Assembly: GCA_963797015.1 (NCBI GenBank)
Contig: CAWCNV010000010.1
Location: 62,001-126,000, forward strand
Source of the DNA: JBBPZA01 sp963797015
Lineage (GTDB): Bacteria; Actinomycetota; Thermoleophilia; Solirubrobacterales; Solirubrobacteraceae
DNA: 64,000 nucleotides
Direction of reading: 5' to 3'
In this document: piece by piece, positions 28,854-36,413 of the stretch
Layout: each line of letters starts with the position of its first letter
How positions within the stretch are numbered: position 1 is the first letter of the stretch
The notes under the pieces: model-generated
The model's input: only the letters and a program-made list of their open reading frames with translations
The model's database searches: none
What the model was told of the DNA's origin: nothing
Made by a program: the position numbers and the translations under genes

Positions 28854-29906
28854 CTAGCCATCGCCCGCCTTGGCGGAGCCAACTGCGCGCTCGTCTTGGC
28901 GCAGACTCTTCGCGACCGTGCGCGCGAGCTCAACGAGGCGGTTCGCGTAGCCCCACTCGTTGTCGTACCAGGCGAGGATCTTCACCTGAGTCCCGTCGGT
29001 GACCATGGTCGAGGGGGCGTCGACGATCCCCGAGCGCGGGTCGTCCTTGAAGTCGACCGAAACCAGCGGCAGTCGCTCGTATCCGAGGATCCCTTCCAGC
29101 GGCCCCTCCGCGGCCGCTTCAAGGAGGCCGTTGACCTCCTCGACAGTCGTGGGCCGGGCGACCTCGAACACGCAGTCGGTGAGCGAGGCGTTGAGCAGCG
29201 GCACGCGCACGGCGAGGCCGTTCAGCTTGCCCCCGAGCTCCGGGAAGATGAGCCCGATCGCAGTCGCCGAACCAGTCGTGGTGGGGATCAGCGATGCGCT
29301 CGCTGCGCGCGCCCTGCGCAGGTCCTTGTGCGGCGAGTCGATCAGCGTCTGCGTGTTGGTCATGTCGTGCAGGGTCGTGATCTGCCCGTGGCGGATGCCG
29401 ATTCCCTCGTGGATCACCTTCACGACCGGCGCGAGGCAGTTGGTCGTGCAGGACGCCGCCGTCAACAGGTCGTGGCTCTGGGGTTCGTAAAGGTGGTCGT
29501 TGACGCCGACCACCAAGTTGAGCGCGCCGTCTTTGACGGGAGCGGCGACGATGACCTTGCGCACGCCCTGCCGGAAGTACGCGTCGAGCAGCTCGGACGT
29601 GCGGAACCTCCCAGAGCACTCGAGAGCGACATCGACACCTAGCTCGCCCCAGGGCACATCGCCGGGCTCCGGATGGCTGCTGTAGCCGATCGCCGCCCCG
29701 TTGACCGTGAGCACCTCGCCGTCGCCGTGGACGTCCTCGGACCAACGACCATGGATCGAGTCAAACGTCAGCAGGTGAGCGGCGGTGCCGGCATCGCCAT
29801 GCAGCTCGTTGACGTGGGTGAACGTGAGCTCCGGCCAGCCCCAAGCGGCGCGCAGCGCCAGGCGCCCCATGCGACCGAAGCCGTTGATCCCGACCCGTGC
29901 GTTCAT
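28854..29906 (-). CDS. ArsJ-associated glyceraldehyde-3-phosphate dehydrogenase
   Basis: 350 residues. The N-terminus is VGINGFGRMGRLALRA, catalytic Cys153 is in TAASCTTNCLAP and His180 in TTLHDMTNTQ. DMTNTQ, where glycolytic enzymes have a SYTxDQ-like sequence, is what I recall for ArsJ-linked GAPDH. In that pathway it uses arsenate in place of phosphate to give unstable 1-arseno-3-phosphoglycerate, which ArsJ pumps out. ATG 29906 is the start; the upstream in-frame Met at 29954 adds unrelated residues. The island context makes this an arsenic gene and not the housekeeping enzyme. Confidence 0.9.
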   Translation of the reverse strand: MNARVGINGFGRMGRLALRAAWGWPELTFTHVNELHGDAGTAAHLLTFDSIHGRWSEDVHGDGEVLTVNGAAIGYSSHPEPGDVPWGELGVDVALECSGRFRTSELLDAYFRQGVRKVIVAAPVKDGALNLVVGVNDHLYEPQSHDLLTAASCTTNCLAPVVKVIHEGIGIRHGQITTLHDMTNTQTLIDSPHKDLRRARAASASLIPTTTGSATAIGLIFPELGGKLNGLAVRVPLLNASLTDCVFEVARPTTVEEVNGLLEAAAEGPLEGILGYERLPLVSVDFKDDPRSGIVDAPSTMVTDGTQVKILAWYDNEWGYANRLVELARTVAKSLRQDERAVGSAKAGDG

Positions 29907-30014
29907 CGGGCGTGAGCGCGGATCACAATGCCCCCCGGCCGGGGCGCAGCTCATGGGGGGCGGCGTGCTCTCGCGGCAAATCGACGGGTCGAAGTACGAA
30001 TGCAGTGGGCGGCG

Positions 30015-30236
30015 TTACGCGGTTCTCTTCTCCAGCTGACCCCGCTCGGCGGCGGCGCAGCGCGCGCAGCGCAGTTTGCGCGCCGGCGGCTCGGCGGCAA
30101 CGGGGCGGTTGATGGGCATCTGGAAGGTCAGGTGCTCATCGGACTCGATCAGGTGTTTGAGGCACAGGCCAGCGCCGCAGCAGCCACAGACCGCGACGGC
30201 GGGGATCTCGTCCGGGAGACAGTCCAAGCAGTTCAC
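30015..30236 (-). CDS. Small cysteine-rich protein (DUF2180-like), likely zinc-binding
   Basis: 73 residues with eight cysteines and one early His arranged as MNCLDC, VCGCCGAGLCLKH and LRCARCAA: a B-box or zinc-ribbon-like layout (C3, C6, C17, C19, C20, C25, His28, then a late CxxC). I recall similar small proteins described as DUF2180 beside actinobacterial arsenite pumps, but cannot verify that here. It starts 6 bp after the acr3 stop, so it is co-transcribed. Possible roles are metal(loid) sensing or chaperoning As(III) to ACR3; none is shown. Confidence 0.7.
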   Translation of the reverse strand: MNCLDCLPDEIPAVAVCGCCGAGLCLKHLIESDEHLTFQMPINRPVAAEPPARKLRCARCAAAERGQLEKRTA

Positions 30237-30242
30237 TGCGGC

Positions 30243-31373
30243 CTACACAGGTCGACCAACGGGTTCGCGGAGCGGCTCGGACCCCGGCGTTGGCGCCGCG
30301 CGCTCGTCGGGCCACCAGCGGCGTCGCAGCCATAGCGCGACGTAGACGAGGCTGACGAGGACGGGGACCTCGATCAGCGGGCCGACGACGCCGGCGAGCG
30401 CCTGACCCGAGCTGGCGCCCCAGACGCCGACCGCGACCGCGATCGCCAGCTCGAAGTCGTTGGAGGCGACGGTGAAGGCGAGCGTCGCGGTCCTGGGATA
30501 GCCGAGGTGCATCGCCCGGCCGATTCCGAAGCCGAGGACCCACATGACGACGAAGTAGACGAGCAACGGCAGCGCGATGCGTGCGACCGTCAACGGATCG
30601 GAGGTGATGTGATCGCCCTGGATCGCGAACAAGAGCACGATCGTGAACAGGAGGCCGTAGAGCGTGATCGGCGCGATCCGCGGGATGACCTTCGACTCGA
30701 ACCACGTGCGACCGTGGGCCCGCAGCCCCCAGTACCGGGTGAGATAGCCCGCGGTGAGCGGGATGCCGAGGAAGATCAGCACCGTGCGCGCGACCTCCCA
30801 GATCGAGACCTCGAAGCCCTGGGTATCGAGGCCGAGCAGGTTCGGCAGCGCGTTCAAGTAGAACCAGCCGAGGAGCGCGTAGGCGACGACTTGGAAGATC
30901 GCATTGAAGACGACGAGGATCGCGGCGCGATCGCGATCGCCGTCGGCGAGGTCGTTCCAGACCAGCACCATCGCGATGCAGCGCGCCAGGCCGACGACGA
31001 TCACCCCGGTCCGGAAGGCGGGCTCGTCGGCCAGGAAGATCCAGGCGAGCGCGAACATCAGCGCCGGGCCGACGACCCACGACAGGAACAGGGAGACGCC
31101 GAACATCCGCCCGTCGCCTTTGGTGTGACCGAGGTCCTCGTAGCGGACCTTGGTCAGGACCGGGTACATCATCAGCAGCAGCCCGATCGCGATCGGCAGG
31201 CTGACGGTTCCCACCTTCAGCGTGTCGAGGAAGTCGTTCAGCCCTGGGATCACCGAGCCGAGGGCGAGGCCGCCCGCCATCGCAAGCGCGATCCACAGCG
31301 GGAGGAACCGGTCGAGCGTCGACAGCCGCCGGATGACGGCCGCCTCGCCGGGACTGGTTGAAAGCTCGGTCAT
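30243..31373 (-). CDS. acr3: Arsenite efflux permease ACR3
   Basis: 376 residues, ten predicted helices. The family signature VGLARCIAMVLVWNDLA holds Cys132, equivalent to the essential Cys129 of characterised ACR3 proteins, and TVASNDFELAIAVAVGVWG contains the conserved Glu of helix 9. It exports As(OH)3 produced by ArsC. ATG 31373 is preceded on the minus strand by a purine-rich CTCTCCC complement (GGGAGAG) and lies 22 bp after arsC. The upstream start at 31436 would run into arsC. Confidence 0.95.
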   Translation of the reverse strand: MTELSTSPGEAAVIRRLSTLDRFLPLWIALAMAGGLALGSVIPGLNDFLDTLKVGTVSLPIAIGLLLMMYPVLTKVRYEDLGHTKGDGRMFGVSLFLSWVVGPALMFALAWIFLADEPAFRTGVIVVGLARCIAMVLVWNDLADGDRDRAAILVVFNAIFQVVAYALLGWFYLNALPNLLGLDTQGFEVSIWEVARTVLIFLGIPLTAGYLTRYWGLRAHGRTWFESKVIPRIAPITLYGLLFTIVLLFAIQGDHITSDPLTVARIALPLLVYFVVMWVLGFGIGRAMHLGYPRTATLAFTVASNDFELAIAVAVGVWGASSGQALAGVVGPLIEVPVLVSLVYVALWLRRRWWPDERAAPTPGSEPLREPVGRPV

Positions 31374-31395
31374 GGGAGAGACGGCGCCGAACGGG

Positions 31396-32046
31396 TCACG
31401 TCGCGGCAATGTCTCCCTTGTGCGGCGCGACCTCATCGATCAGCGCCATGACCCGCGTCGCGATCTCGTCCCGGATGCGGCGCACGGTCTCGAGGTCCTT
31501 GCCGGCGGGGTCCTCGAGCTCCCAGTCCTCGTAGTGCTTGCCCGGGTAGATCGGGCAAGCGTCGCCGCAGCCCATCGTGATCACGGCATCGGCCGCCCTT
31601 ACGACCTCGTCGGTCAGCGGCTTCGGGAACTCCTTGCTGACGTCGATTCCGACCTCCTCCATCGCCGCGACGACGGCGGGGTTGAGCTCGTAGGCCGGGT
31701 CGGAGCCGGCGGACCGAACGTGGAGCCTGCCGTCGGAGAGCTTGTCCAGGAGGCCGGCAGCCATTTGGCTGCGGCCGGCGTTCTGGACGCAGACGAACAG
31801 GACCTCGGGCACCTCCTTCGCCACCTTACCCTCGGTCTGGGCCAGAGCCCGCAGCCGCTCACGGGCGAAGCGGTGCACGAACAGCGGCACGAAGTCGCAA
31901 AACCGCGCTCCCGAGAGCCGATCGAGGGAATCATCGGCCCAGCGGTCGACCGTCTCGGCGGAGAAAATCCCCGCGAACTCCTCCTTGAGGCTCGCGATTC
32001 CGGCATCAACGTGGGCGCGCGTCGCAGGATCGAGTTGAAGACTCAC
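31396..32046 (-). CDS. arsC: Arsenate reductase with N-terminal helical domain (low-Mr phosphatase type)
   Basis: 216 residues. Residues 1 to about 78 form a three-helix-bundle domain common in actinobacterial versions, and residues 80-216 are the low-molecular-weight phosphatase fold with the catalytic loop FVCVQNAGRSQMA (Cys86, Arg92). MGCGDACPIYPGKHYEDWEL carries the second Cys pair and the catalytic-acid region. In Actinobacteria such enzymes usually use mycothiol. GTG 32046 is preceded by GGAGGT (complement of 32052-32057). It is the first gene of the minus-strand ars unit, transcribed divergently from arsR. Confidence 0.92.
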   Translation of the reverse strand: MSLQLDPATRAHVDAGIASLKEEFAGIFSAETVDRWADDSLDRLSGARFCDFVPLFVHRFARERLRALAQTEGKVAKEVPEVLFVCVQNAGRSQMAAGLLDKLSDGRLHVRSAGSDPAYELNPAVVAAMEEVGIDVSKEFPKPLTDEVVRAADAVITMGCGDACPIYPGKHYEDWELEDPAGKDLETVRRIRDEIATRVMALIDEVAPHKGDIAAT

Positions 32047-32087
32047 TGGGCACCTCCGCTTAGACGTCTTTATCCACGCTAGGCAAT

Positions 32088-32104
32088 TACATTGATACAT
32101 TCAA
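32088..32104. promoter_or_regulatory. Probable ArsR operator in the arsC-arsR divergent promoter
   Basis: The 62-bp gap between divergent arsC and arsR is strikingly AT-rich for this genome. It holds the palindrome TTGA-TACAT-TCAA (32092-32104), the spacing expected of ArsR/SmtB operators, and two direct TACATT copies (32088-32093 and 32096-32101) that could be overlapping -10 boxes. A second palindrome, AGACGTCT, sits at 32062-32069. Because arsR starts at 32109, only 4 bp beyond the operator, the arsR-arsM message may be leaderless or start within the operator. Confidence 0.65.
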
Positions 32105-32108
32105 ATAG

Positions 32109-32462
32109 ATGAGCATCGATCTGGAACTGTCCCCGAAGCAAAAGCGGCCCAAGGGGGAGCCCTGCTGCGAGCCGGTCGTGTATCCCGACATCGTGCGCGA
32201 GGCTGCAGAGCGGATCGCCGGCGTGGCGAAGGCGCTCGGTGATCCGATCCGGATGCAGTTGGTCGATGTCCTCCGCAAACACGCCGGCAAGGTCTGCGTC
32301 TGTGAACTTGTGCCGCTCTTCGATCTCTCCCAGCCGACCGTCTCGCATCACCTCAAAGTGCTACGCGAGGCGGGGATCGTCGGCTCGGAGCGCCAAGGCC
32401 TTTGGGCGTACTACTACGTCAAGCCGGAAGCACTGGAGGAACTGAGCGCATGGCTGAGCTAG
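32109..32462 (+). CDS. arsR: Arsenic-responsive repressor ArsR
   Basis: 117 residues, winged-helix ArsR/SmtB family. The recognition helix is FDLSQPTVSHHLKVLREAG. Candidate As(III) ligands are the pair Cys19-Cys20 at the N-terminus and Cys63/Cys65 in KVCVCEL: a mixture of the Corynebacterium type (N-terminal Cys pair plus one Cys) and the E. coli CVC type. Binding of arsenite should release it from the operator at 32088-32104 and induce both divergent units. Its end overlaps arsM by 13 bp. Confidence 0.95.
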   Translation: MSIDLELSPKQKRPKGEPCCEPVVYPDIVREAAERIAGVAKALGDPIRMQLVDVLRKHAGKVCVCELVPLFDLSQPTVSHHLKVLREAGIVGSERQGLWAYYYVKPEALEELSAWLS

Positions 32463-33352
32463 AGACCGTCGAGGCCAAGACCACAAGTTGTTGTTCTCCG
32501 GCCGCACAGGAGACCTGCTGTGAGCCCGAGGCCAAGCCGGAGTGCTGCGGCGAGGGTCGCCACCACGTTGGCTGCGGATGCAGTGCAACGGCGGAGATGA
32601 GCACGGAAGACATCCGCGAAGTCGTCCGCGAGCGCTACGCCGCCGCGGCGACGGCGGCGGGCACGGCGTCGGCATCGTGCTGCGATAACGCTTCGGTCAT
32701 CACCGACGAACAGCGCCAGGCATTCGGCGCGGGTCTCTATGAGAGTGAGGATCGAGACGCCGTACCGGACGCCGCGCATCTTGCCTCGCTCGGCTGCGGC
32801 AATCCGACCGCTGTCGCCGATCTCCATGAGGGGGAGACGGTCCTTGATCTTGGCTCGGGCGGAGGCATCGACGTGCTGCTGTCAGCGCGTCGAGTCGGCC
32901 CCATTGGAAAGGCCTATGGCCTCGATATGACCGATGAGATGCTCGATCTCGCCCGACGAAATCAGCGCGCGGCCGGGGTCGAGAACGTCGAGTTCGTCAA
33001 AGGCACGATCGAGGATGTGCCGCTGCCCGACGATTCGATCGACGTGATGATCTCCAACTGCGTCATCAACCTCTCCGGCGACAAGTCGGCTGTATTCCGC
33101 GAGGCCGCCCGAGTGCTGCGCCCAGGTGGGCGCTTCGCCGTCACCGACGTCGTGGCCGACGAGGGCATGGACGAGGCGACACGGCGCGACATAGCGCAGT
33201 GGACGGGCTGCATCGCCGGCGCACTCACCGCCGTGGAGTTTCGTCGCGAGCTCGAGAGCGCCGGCTTTGAGAACGTCGAGATCCGCGAGACCCACCGCGT
33301 GCACGAACAGGCTGGGTCGGCCATCGTGCGAGCCAGTCTGAGCCCGCAGTAG
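32450..33352 (+). CDS. arsM: Arsenite S-adenosylmethyltransferase ArsM with Cys-rich N-terminal extension
   Basis: 300 residues. The methyltransferase core starts at MSTEDIREVVRERYA (residue 50) and has SAM motif VLDLGSGGGIDVLLSARRVG. As(III)-binding cysteines are Cys77/Cys78 (ASCCDN), Cys116 (SLGCGNP), Cys204 (ISNCVINLSGDK, the ArsM hallmark) and Cys254 (WTGCIAGA). The first 49 residues are an extra segment with eight cysteines, mostly in pairs (C14/15, C23/24, C32/33, C42/C44). ATG 32450 overlaps arsR; the core Met at residue 50 could be a secondary start. Makes methylated, partly volatile arsenicals. Confidence 0.93.
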   Translation: MAELETVEAKTTSCCSPAAQETCCEPEAKPECCGEGRHHVGCGCSATAEMSTEDIREVVRERYAAAATAAGTASASCCDNASVITDEQRQAFGAGLYESEDRDAVPDAAHLASLGCGNPTAVADLHEGETVLDLGSGGGIDVLLSARRVGPIGKAYGLDMTDEMLDLARRNQRAAGVENVEFVKGTIEDVPLPDDSIDVMISNCVINLSGDKSAVFREAARVLRPGGRFAVTDVVADEGMDEATRRDIAQWTGCIAGALTAVEFRRELESAGFENVEIRETHRVHEQAGSAIVRASLSPQ

Positions 33353-33417
33353 CGGCCACCGCGGCGCCCGGAATCGGCGGTCTCGCCGAAGAGAGCGGGC
33401 GGGAGGCCCGCCGCTCG

Positions 33418-33705
33418 CTAATCGACCTTCTCAAGGGGGAGTCCCGCCTTCTCCCAGGCCGCGAAGCCGCCCGCGACCTCGGCAGCCCCGCGTCGCAGCG
33501 TCGCCTTCGAGCGGACGGCATGCTGACAGAGATAGATAGCGCCCGGTCCCTCTGGACTGGCGACATGCTTGGCGAGCGAAACCGGCTCGGCGCCCGGCGG
33601 CGCTCCGTGTCGCCGGCGCTCGACCTGCGTCCTCAAGTCGAGCAGTCGCGCATCGCCGCGCTCGACCGCCGTCCAAACCGCCTCGGGTTCTAGAGAGTGC
33701 GCCAC
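33418..33705 (-). CDS. Rhodanese-like sulfurtransferase
   Basis: 95 residues, a single rhodanese domain: ARLLDLRTQVERRRHGAPPGAEPVSL, active-site loop YLCQHAVRSK (Cys60 to Arg65, a six-residue loop as in sulfurtransferases and longer than an arsenate-reducing Cdc25 loop would suggest) and AGGFAAWEKAGLPLE. It is convergent with arsM and is the last gene of the island. Single-domain rhodaneses occur in some metalloid-resistance clusters, but a role here is inference. Confidence 0.8.
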   Translation of the reverse strand: MAHSLEPEAVWTAVERGDARLLDLRTQVERRRHGAPPGAEPVSLAKHVASPEGPGAIYLCQHAVRSKATLRRGAAEVAGGFAAWEKAGLPLEKVD

Positions 33706-33992
33706 TCAATCACCACCGAGACAGTGTCGTCCTCCCTCTTGATCTGTTGACCCCTCGGGCCCCGCTATCGCTTCGCGCCGTGGTTCGGCGCTACGCCAAG
33801 GCCGTGAGTGTCCCGAGCGGGGCTCACGTTTCGCGAGGGGGCACCGCCCCGAGAGACACCGGCTTTGCGGTGGCGTCGTGCCGCTACGATCCCCACAGGC
33901 TCAGGGACAGCGCGCTCGCATGTGTTCCATAAATGTGCCATTCCGCAAAGGCGCCTTAGACGCCTGCGAGAAAAAGTCCTGCATCTGAGCAC
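33706..33992. other. Non-coding right end of the arsenic island
   Basis: 287 bp without a convincing gene. It contains a hairpin at 33803-33828 (CGTGAG TGT CCCG AG CGGG G CTCACG) and a smaller one near 33945-33955 (AGGCG/CGCCT). It must hold the promoter of the rhodanese gene on one side and whatever transcribes the intact tRNA-Arg on the other. No clear -10/-35 pair for the tRNA was found within 40 bp upstream. Confidence 0.5.
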
Positions 33993-33994
33993 GA

Positions 33995-34068
<74 letters not shown>

Positions 34069-34094
34069 CTGGGAGGTTAGGGTTCGCCCGGGCC

Positions 34095-35018
34095 ATGCAG
34101 TCCGCGCCAGATCGAGGCGAGACCGAGCGCATCCGCCACCGGATGCAGTTGCTGATCAGGATCACGGCGCGCCCGGGGATCTTCCGCGCCGGGATCATGG
34201 TGGCGGCCCGTCGCCTGACGCCGGAGGAGGCGCGGATCCTCACCGATCTCGAGGCGAGCGGGATGGACGTCATCCAGCTGCGGGAGGTGCTGCGGGGGGC
34301 GCACGTGCTCGTCGACGACCCGGAGCTGTACGACGCCTGGCGTGCGTTCAAGCGCAGCCGGACGCGGATCTCGAGCCACCACAGGACCGTCGACAAGACG
34401 CGCTACCCGGACATCGGCCTCAAGGGCCCGCTCGTGCGCGAGAAGCTGCACGGCCGGACCGCCGCCGGTACATGGGTCCAGCTCGAGAAGACGCCCGCGT
34501 CGATGGGCGGCAAGAAGCTCCCGCTTCCGACCTGGACCGACATCCAGCATCTGTGGGACTACATCGTCTACCGCATCAGGCGCAGCAACGTCGGTCCCTG
34601 GGGGCTGTCGCGGCTGACCGAGAAGCGCCCGATGTACCTGTCGCCCTCCCTGCACGCGACCGTTCCGCTGCCGACGGCGGCGAACGAGGAGGTCGCGGGC
34701 GCCCTGGCGCGGATCGAGGCGGACGACGACGTCACGTCGGCGTCGCCCGACCTGGCACGGCGCTTCCCGCCACCAGAGCGCGCGAACGACCTGCTGGAGG
34801 TCGCTTTCCGTCCCGGTGAGAGCCCGGGGCGCGGGCTGTTCGGCGGCTCGGACGTCTGGGTCACCGAGGCGGCGTCGGACAGCGCGCGAACGCAGCTCTC
34901 CAGGCAGGACGACTCGCCGCCCGCGTGGGAGCTCCCCGAGCCCGGATCGACGCGCCGCGAGAGCCTCGCGGTGGGCGAGCGCGAGCTCGCGTTCGCGGTG
35001 AGGGCCGCGGGCCCGTGA
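34095..35018 (+). CDS. Hypothetical protein next to tRNA-Arg
   Basis: 307 residues from ATG 34095 (another Met at 34143 is possible). No family recognised. A compact region at about residues 90-195 is rich in aromatic and charged residues, with segments such as GTWVQLEKTPASMGG, LPLPTWTDIQHLWDYIVYRI and GPWGLSRLTEKRPMYLSP; the last 120 residues are low complexity and acidic/Pro-rich. There is no signal peptide or membrane segment. It overlaps the next gene by 4 bp (GTGA), so the two are co-expressed and may work together. It lies 27 bp after the tRNA and is outside the 42-bp repeats. Confidence 0.6.
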   Translation: MQSAPDRGETERIRHRMQLLIRITARPGIFRAGIMVAARRLTPEEARILTDLEASGMDVIQLREVLRGAHVLVDDPELYDAWRAFKRSRTRISSHHRTVDKTRYPDIGLKGPLVREKLHGRTAAGTWVQLEKTPASMGGKKLPLPTWTDIQHLWDYIVYRIRRSNVGPWGLSRLTEKRPMYLSPSLHATVPLPTAANEEVAGALARIEADDDVTSASPDLARRFPPPERANDLLEVAFRPGESPGRGLFGGSDVWVTEAASDSARTQLSRQDDSPPAWELPEPGSTRRESLAVGERELAFAVRAAGP

Positions 35019-35752
35019 GCGCTGCGCCTCGCCGGCCGGGCGCCTCGGACGAGCTCATCGAGGCCGTCGTCGAGCTCGTGCACACGGGCCCGGTACCGCT
35101 CGGCGCCTACACGCTGGCCGAGCTCGCGGCGGTGAACGGAACGGTCGCGCTGCTGGAGCGCGAGCCGCCGGCGGAGCTCGTCGCGGAGGCGGTGCGCTCG
35201 CTCGCCGCCCGCGACCTCGTCACGACCGAGCCGGGCGCGGACACGATCCAGGTGCGCGGCGACCTGGGAATCGCGATCGCCTTCCAGGAGCGGGCGAAGG
35301 TCGTCGTCGACGCGCGCCTGACGGGCACGGAGCCCGACGAGCCGTGGCGTTTCCTCCTCATGCCCCAGCCCGAGGACGTGACGCTCGAGGTGCTGATCGA
35401 CGCGCTGGGGATCCACCTGTTCGCGTTGCGCACGAGCGCGGAGGCCGCAAGCCGCCTCCGGCAGCGGCTGCCGAGTGGGGACCGCGGGCCGCATGACGCC
35501 GACTTCGACAAGGTGCTCGCGGCAAGCGCGGAGACGGCGCTCGTGAGCGTCACGCACTGGGCGCCCCAGGGATCGCCGTCGACGACCGACGTCGCGCTCG
35601 CGCACGACGACGGCGCCCTCCACGTGTTCCTGCGCGACCCCGACCAGCCGAGCCGCATGGTCGCCCAGGGCCTGGACGCCGACGAGCTGCACGCGCTGCT
35701 CGCGAAGTTCGCGGATCCGCGACCGCGTGGGGACGGGCAGGACGGGAGCTGA
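35015..35752 (+). CDS. Hypothetical protein, partner of the preceding gene
   Basis: 245 residues, acidic, cytosolic. The N-terminal helical part (ASDELIEAVVELVHTGPVPLG, then AYTLAELAAVNGTVALLE) is followed by a mixed alpha/beta C-terminal half (EPWRFLLMPQPEDVTLEVLI, TALVSVTHWAP, DVALAHDDGALHVFLRDPDQP). The layout faintly recalls secretion-chaperone proteins of the EspG kind, but no diagnostic motif was seen, so function is left open. GTG at 35015 overlaps the upstream stop. Confidence 0.6.
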   Translation: MSAAPRRPGASDELIEAVVELVHTGPVPLGAYTLAELAAVNGTVALLEREPPAELVAEAVRSLAARDLVTTEPGADTIQVRGDLGIAIAFQERAKVVVDARLTGTEPDEPWRFLLMPQPEDVTLEVLIDALGIHLFALRTSAEAASRLRQRLPSGDRGPHDADFDKVLAASAETALVSVTHWAPQGSPSTTDVALAHDDGALHVFLRDPDQPSRMVAQGLDADELHALLAKFADPRPRGDGQDGS

Positions 35753-35805
35753 TCGAGCCCGGCGCGTCGGAGCGGTCCTCACGTTCAAGCGGTAGAACGC
35801 CGGCC

Positions 35806-36297
35806 CTAGTGGGCGGTGGGCGGCGGCGGCTGGGAGTCGACGATCGAGATGTGGCCGGTGATCAGGGCCTGCTCGCCGGTATCGGATGGGGCGGAGCAGT
35901 CGGACGGCCGGCGCCCGTCGAGGAGGCCGGTCAGGCGGGCCCCGAAGGTGTCGGGGTTGCCGTCGTGCACCGTGATCGTCACGACGCCGGGCCCGCCCGT
36001 CTCATCGTCGAAGTTGAGCGTGGCGTCGGCCCCGTCGACAGCGAGGCAGGTCACCGGTCCGCTCAGCTGCTTCCAGATCGGCTCCGTCGGGGAGGGGAAG
36101 AGGACCTCGATGGCCACGTGCCCCCCCGCGCTCTCTCCGCTCGGACCGCTGACCGCGGTGATCGCATCCACGCGCAGGCTGCCGTCCTGGGTCTCGCCCT
36201 GCCCGCCCGAGAAGAGCACCGAGTCCTGACCCGCGCAGCCGATCAGGGCGAGGGCCGCTCCCACGAGCACGGCGCTGAACAGCGTCCTGCGCACCAC
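35806..36297 (-). CDS. Small lipoprotein, paralogue 1 of a tandem pair
   Basis: 163 residues. Signal RTLFSAVLVGAALALIGC with lipobox LIGC, then a mature domain of beta-strand character: SGPVTCLAVDGADATLNF, GVVTITVHDGNPDTFGARL and ITGHISIVDSQ. Two further cysteines (CLAVDG, DCSAPS) could form a disulfide. No family recognised. It is about half identical by eye to the next gene and even more alike in its first 15 codons and upstream DNA, so it arose by tandem duplication. Confidence 0.75.
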   Translation of the reverse strand: MVRRTLFSAVLVGAALALIGCAGQDSVLFSGGQGETQDGSLRVDAITAVSGPSGESAGGHVAIEVLFPSPTEPIWKQLSGPVTCLAVDGADATLNFDDETGGPGVVTITVHDGNPDTFGARLTGLLDGRRPSDCSAPSDTGEQALITGHISIVDSQPPPPTAH

Positions 36298-36377
36298 ACG
36301 AGCCTCCGCTCCTCGATCCAGCCCAGCTCTCGACTACACCGGACCCCTGGGAGAAAGTCAATCCCCTCAAGGGCTAC

Positions 36378-36413
36378 TCAGCGGTCCGGGCGCTCCGCAT
36401 CGACCTCGTCGAT
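36378..36413 (-). pseudogene. pyrE 3'-end fragment carried by the duplication
   Basis: Read on the minus strand these bases encode IDEVDAERPDR and a stop, against IDEVYPERPDR and a stop at the true pyrE end (36966). Upstream of this point similarity to pyrE is lost. It shows that one boundary of the tandem duplication lies inside the pyrE coding region. Confidence 0.75.

Noticed and set aside
28854..29906. Housekeeping glycolytic GAPDH
   Set aside because: No glycolysis neighbours; it is coupled to arsJ inside an ars island and has the DMTNTQ variant expected of ArsJ-linked enzymes.
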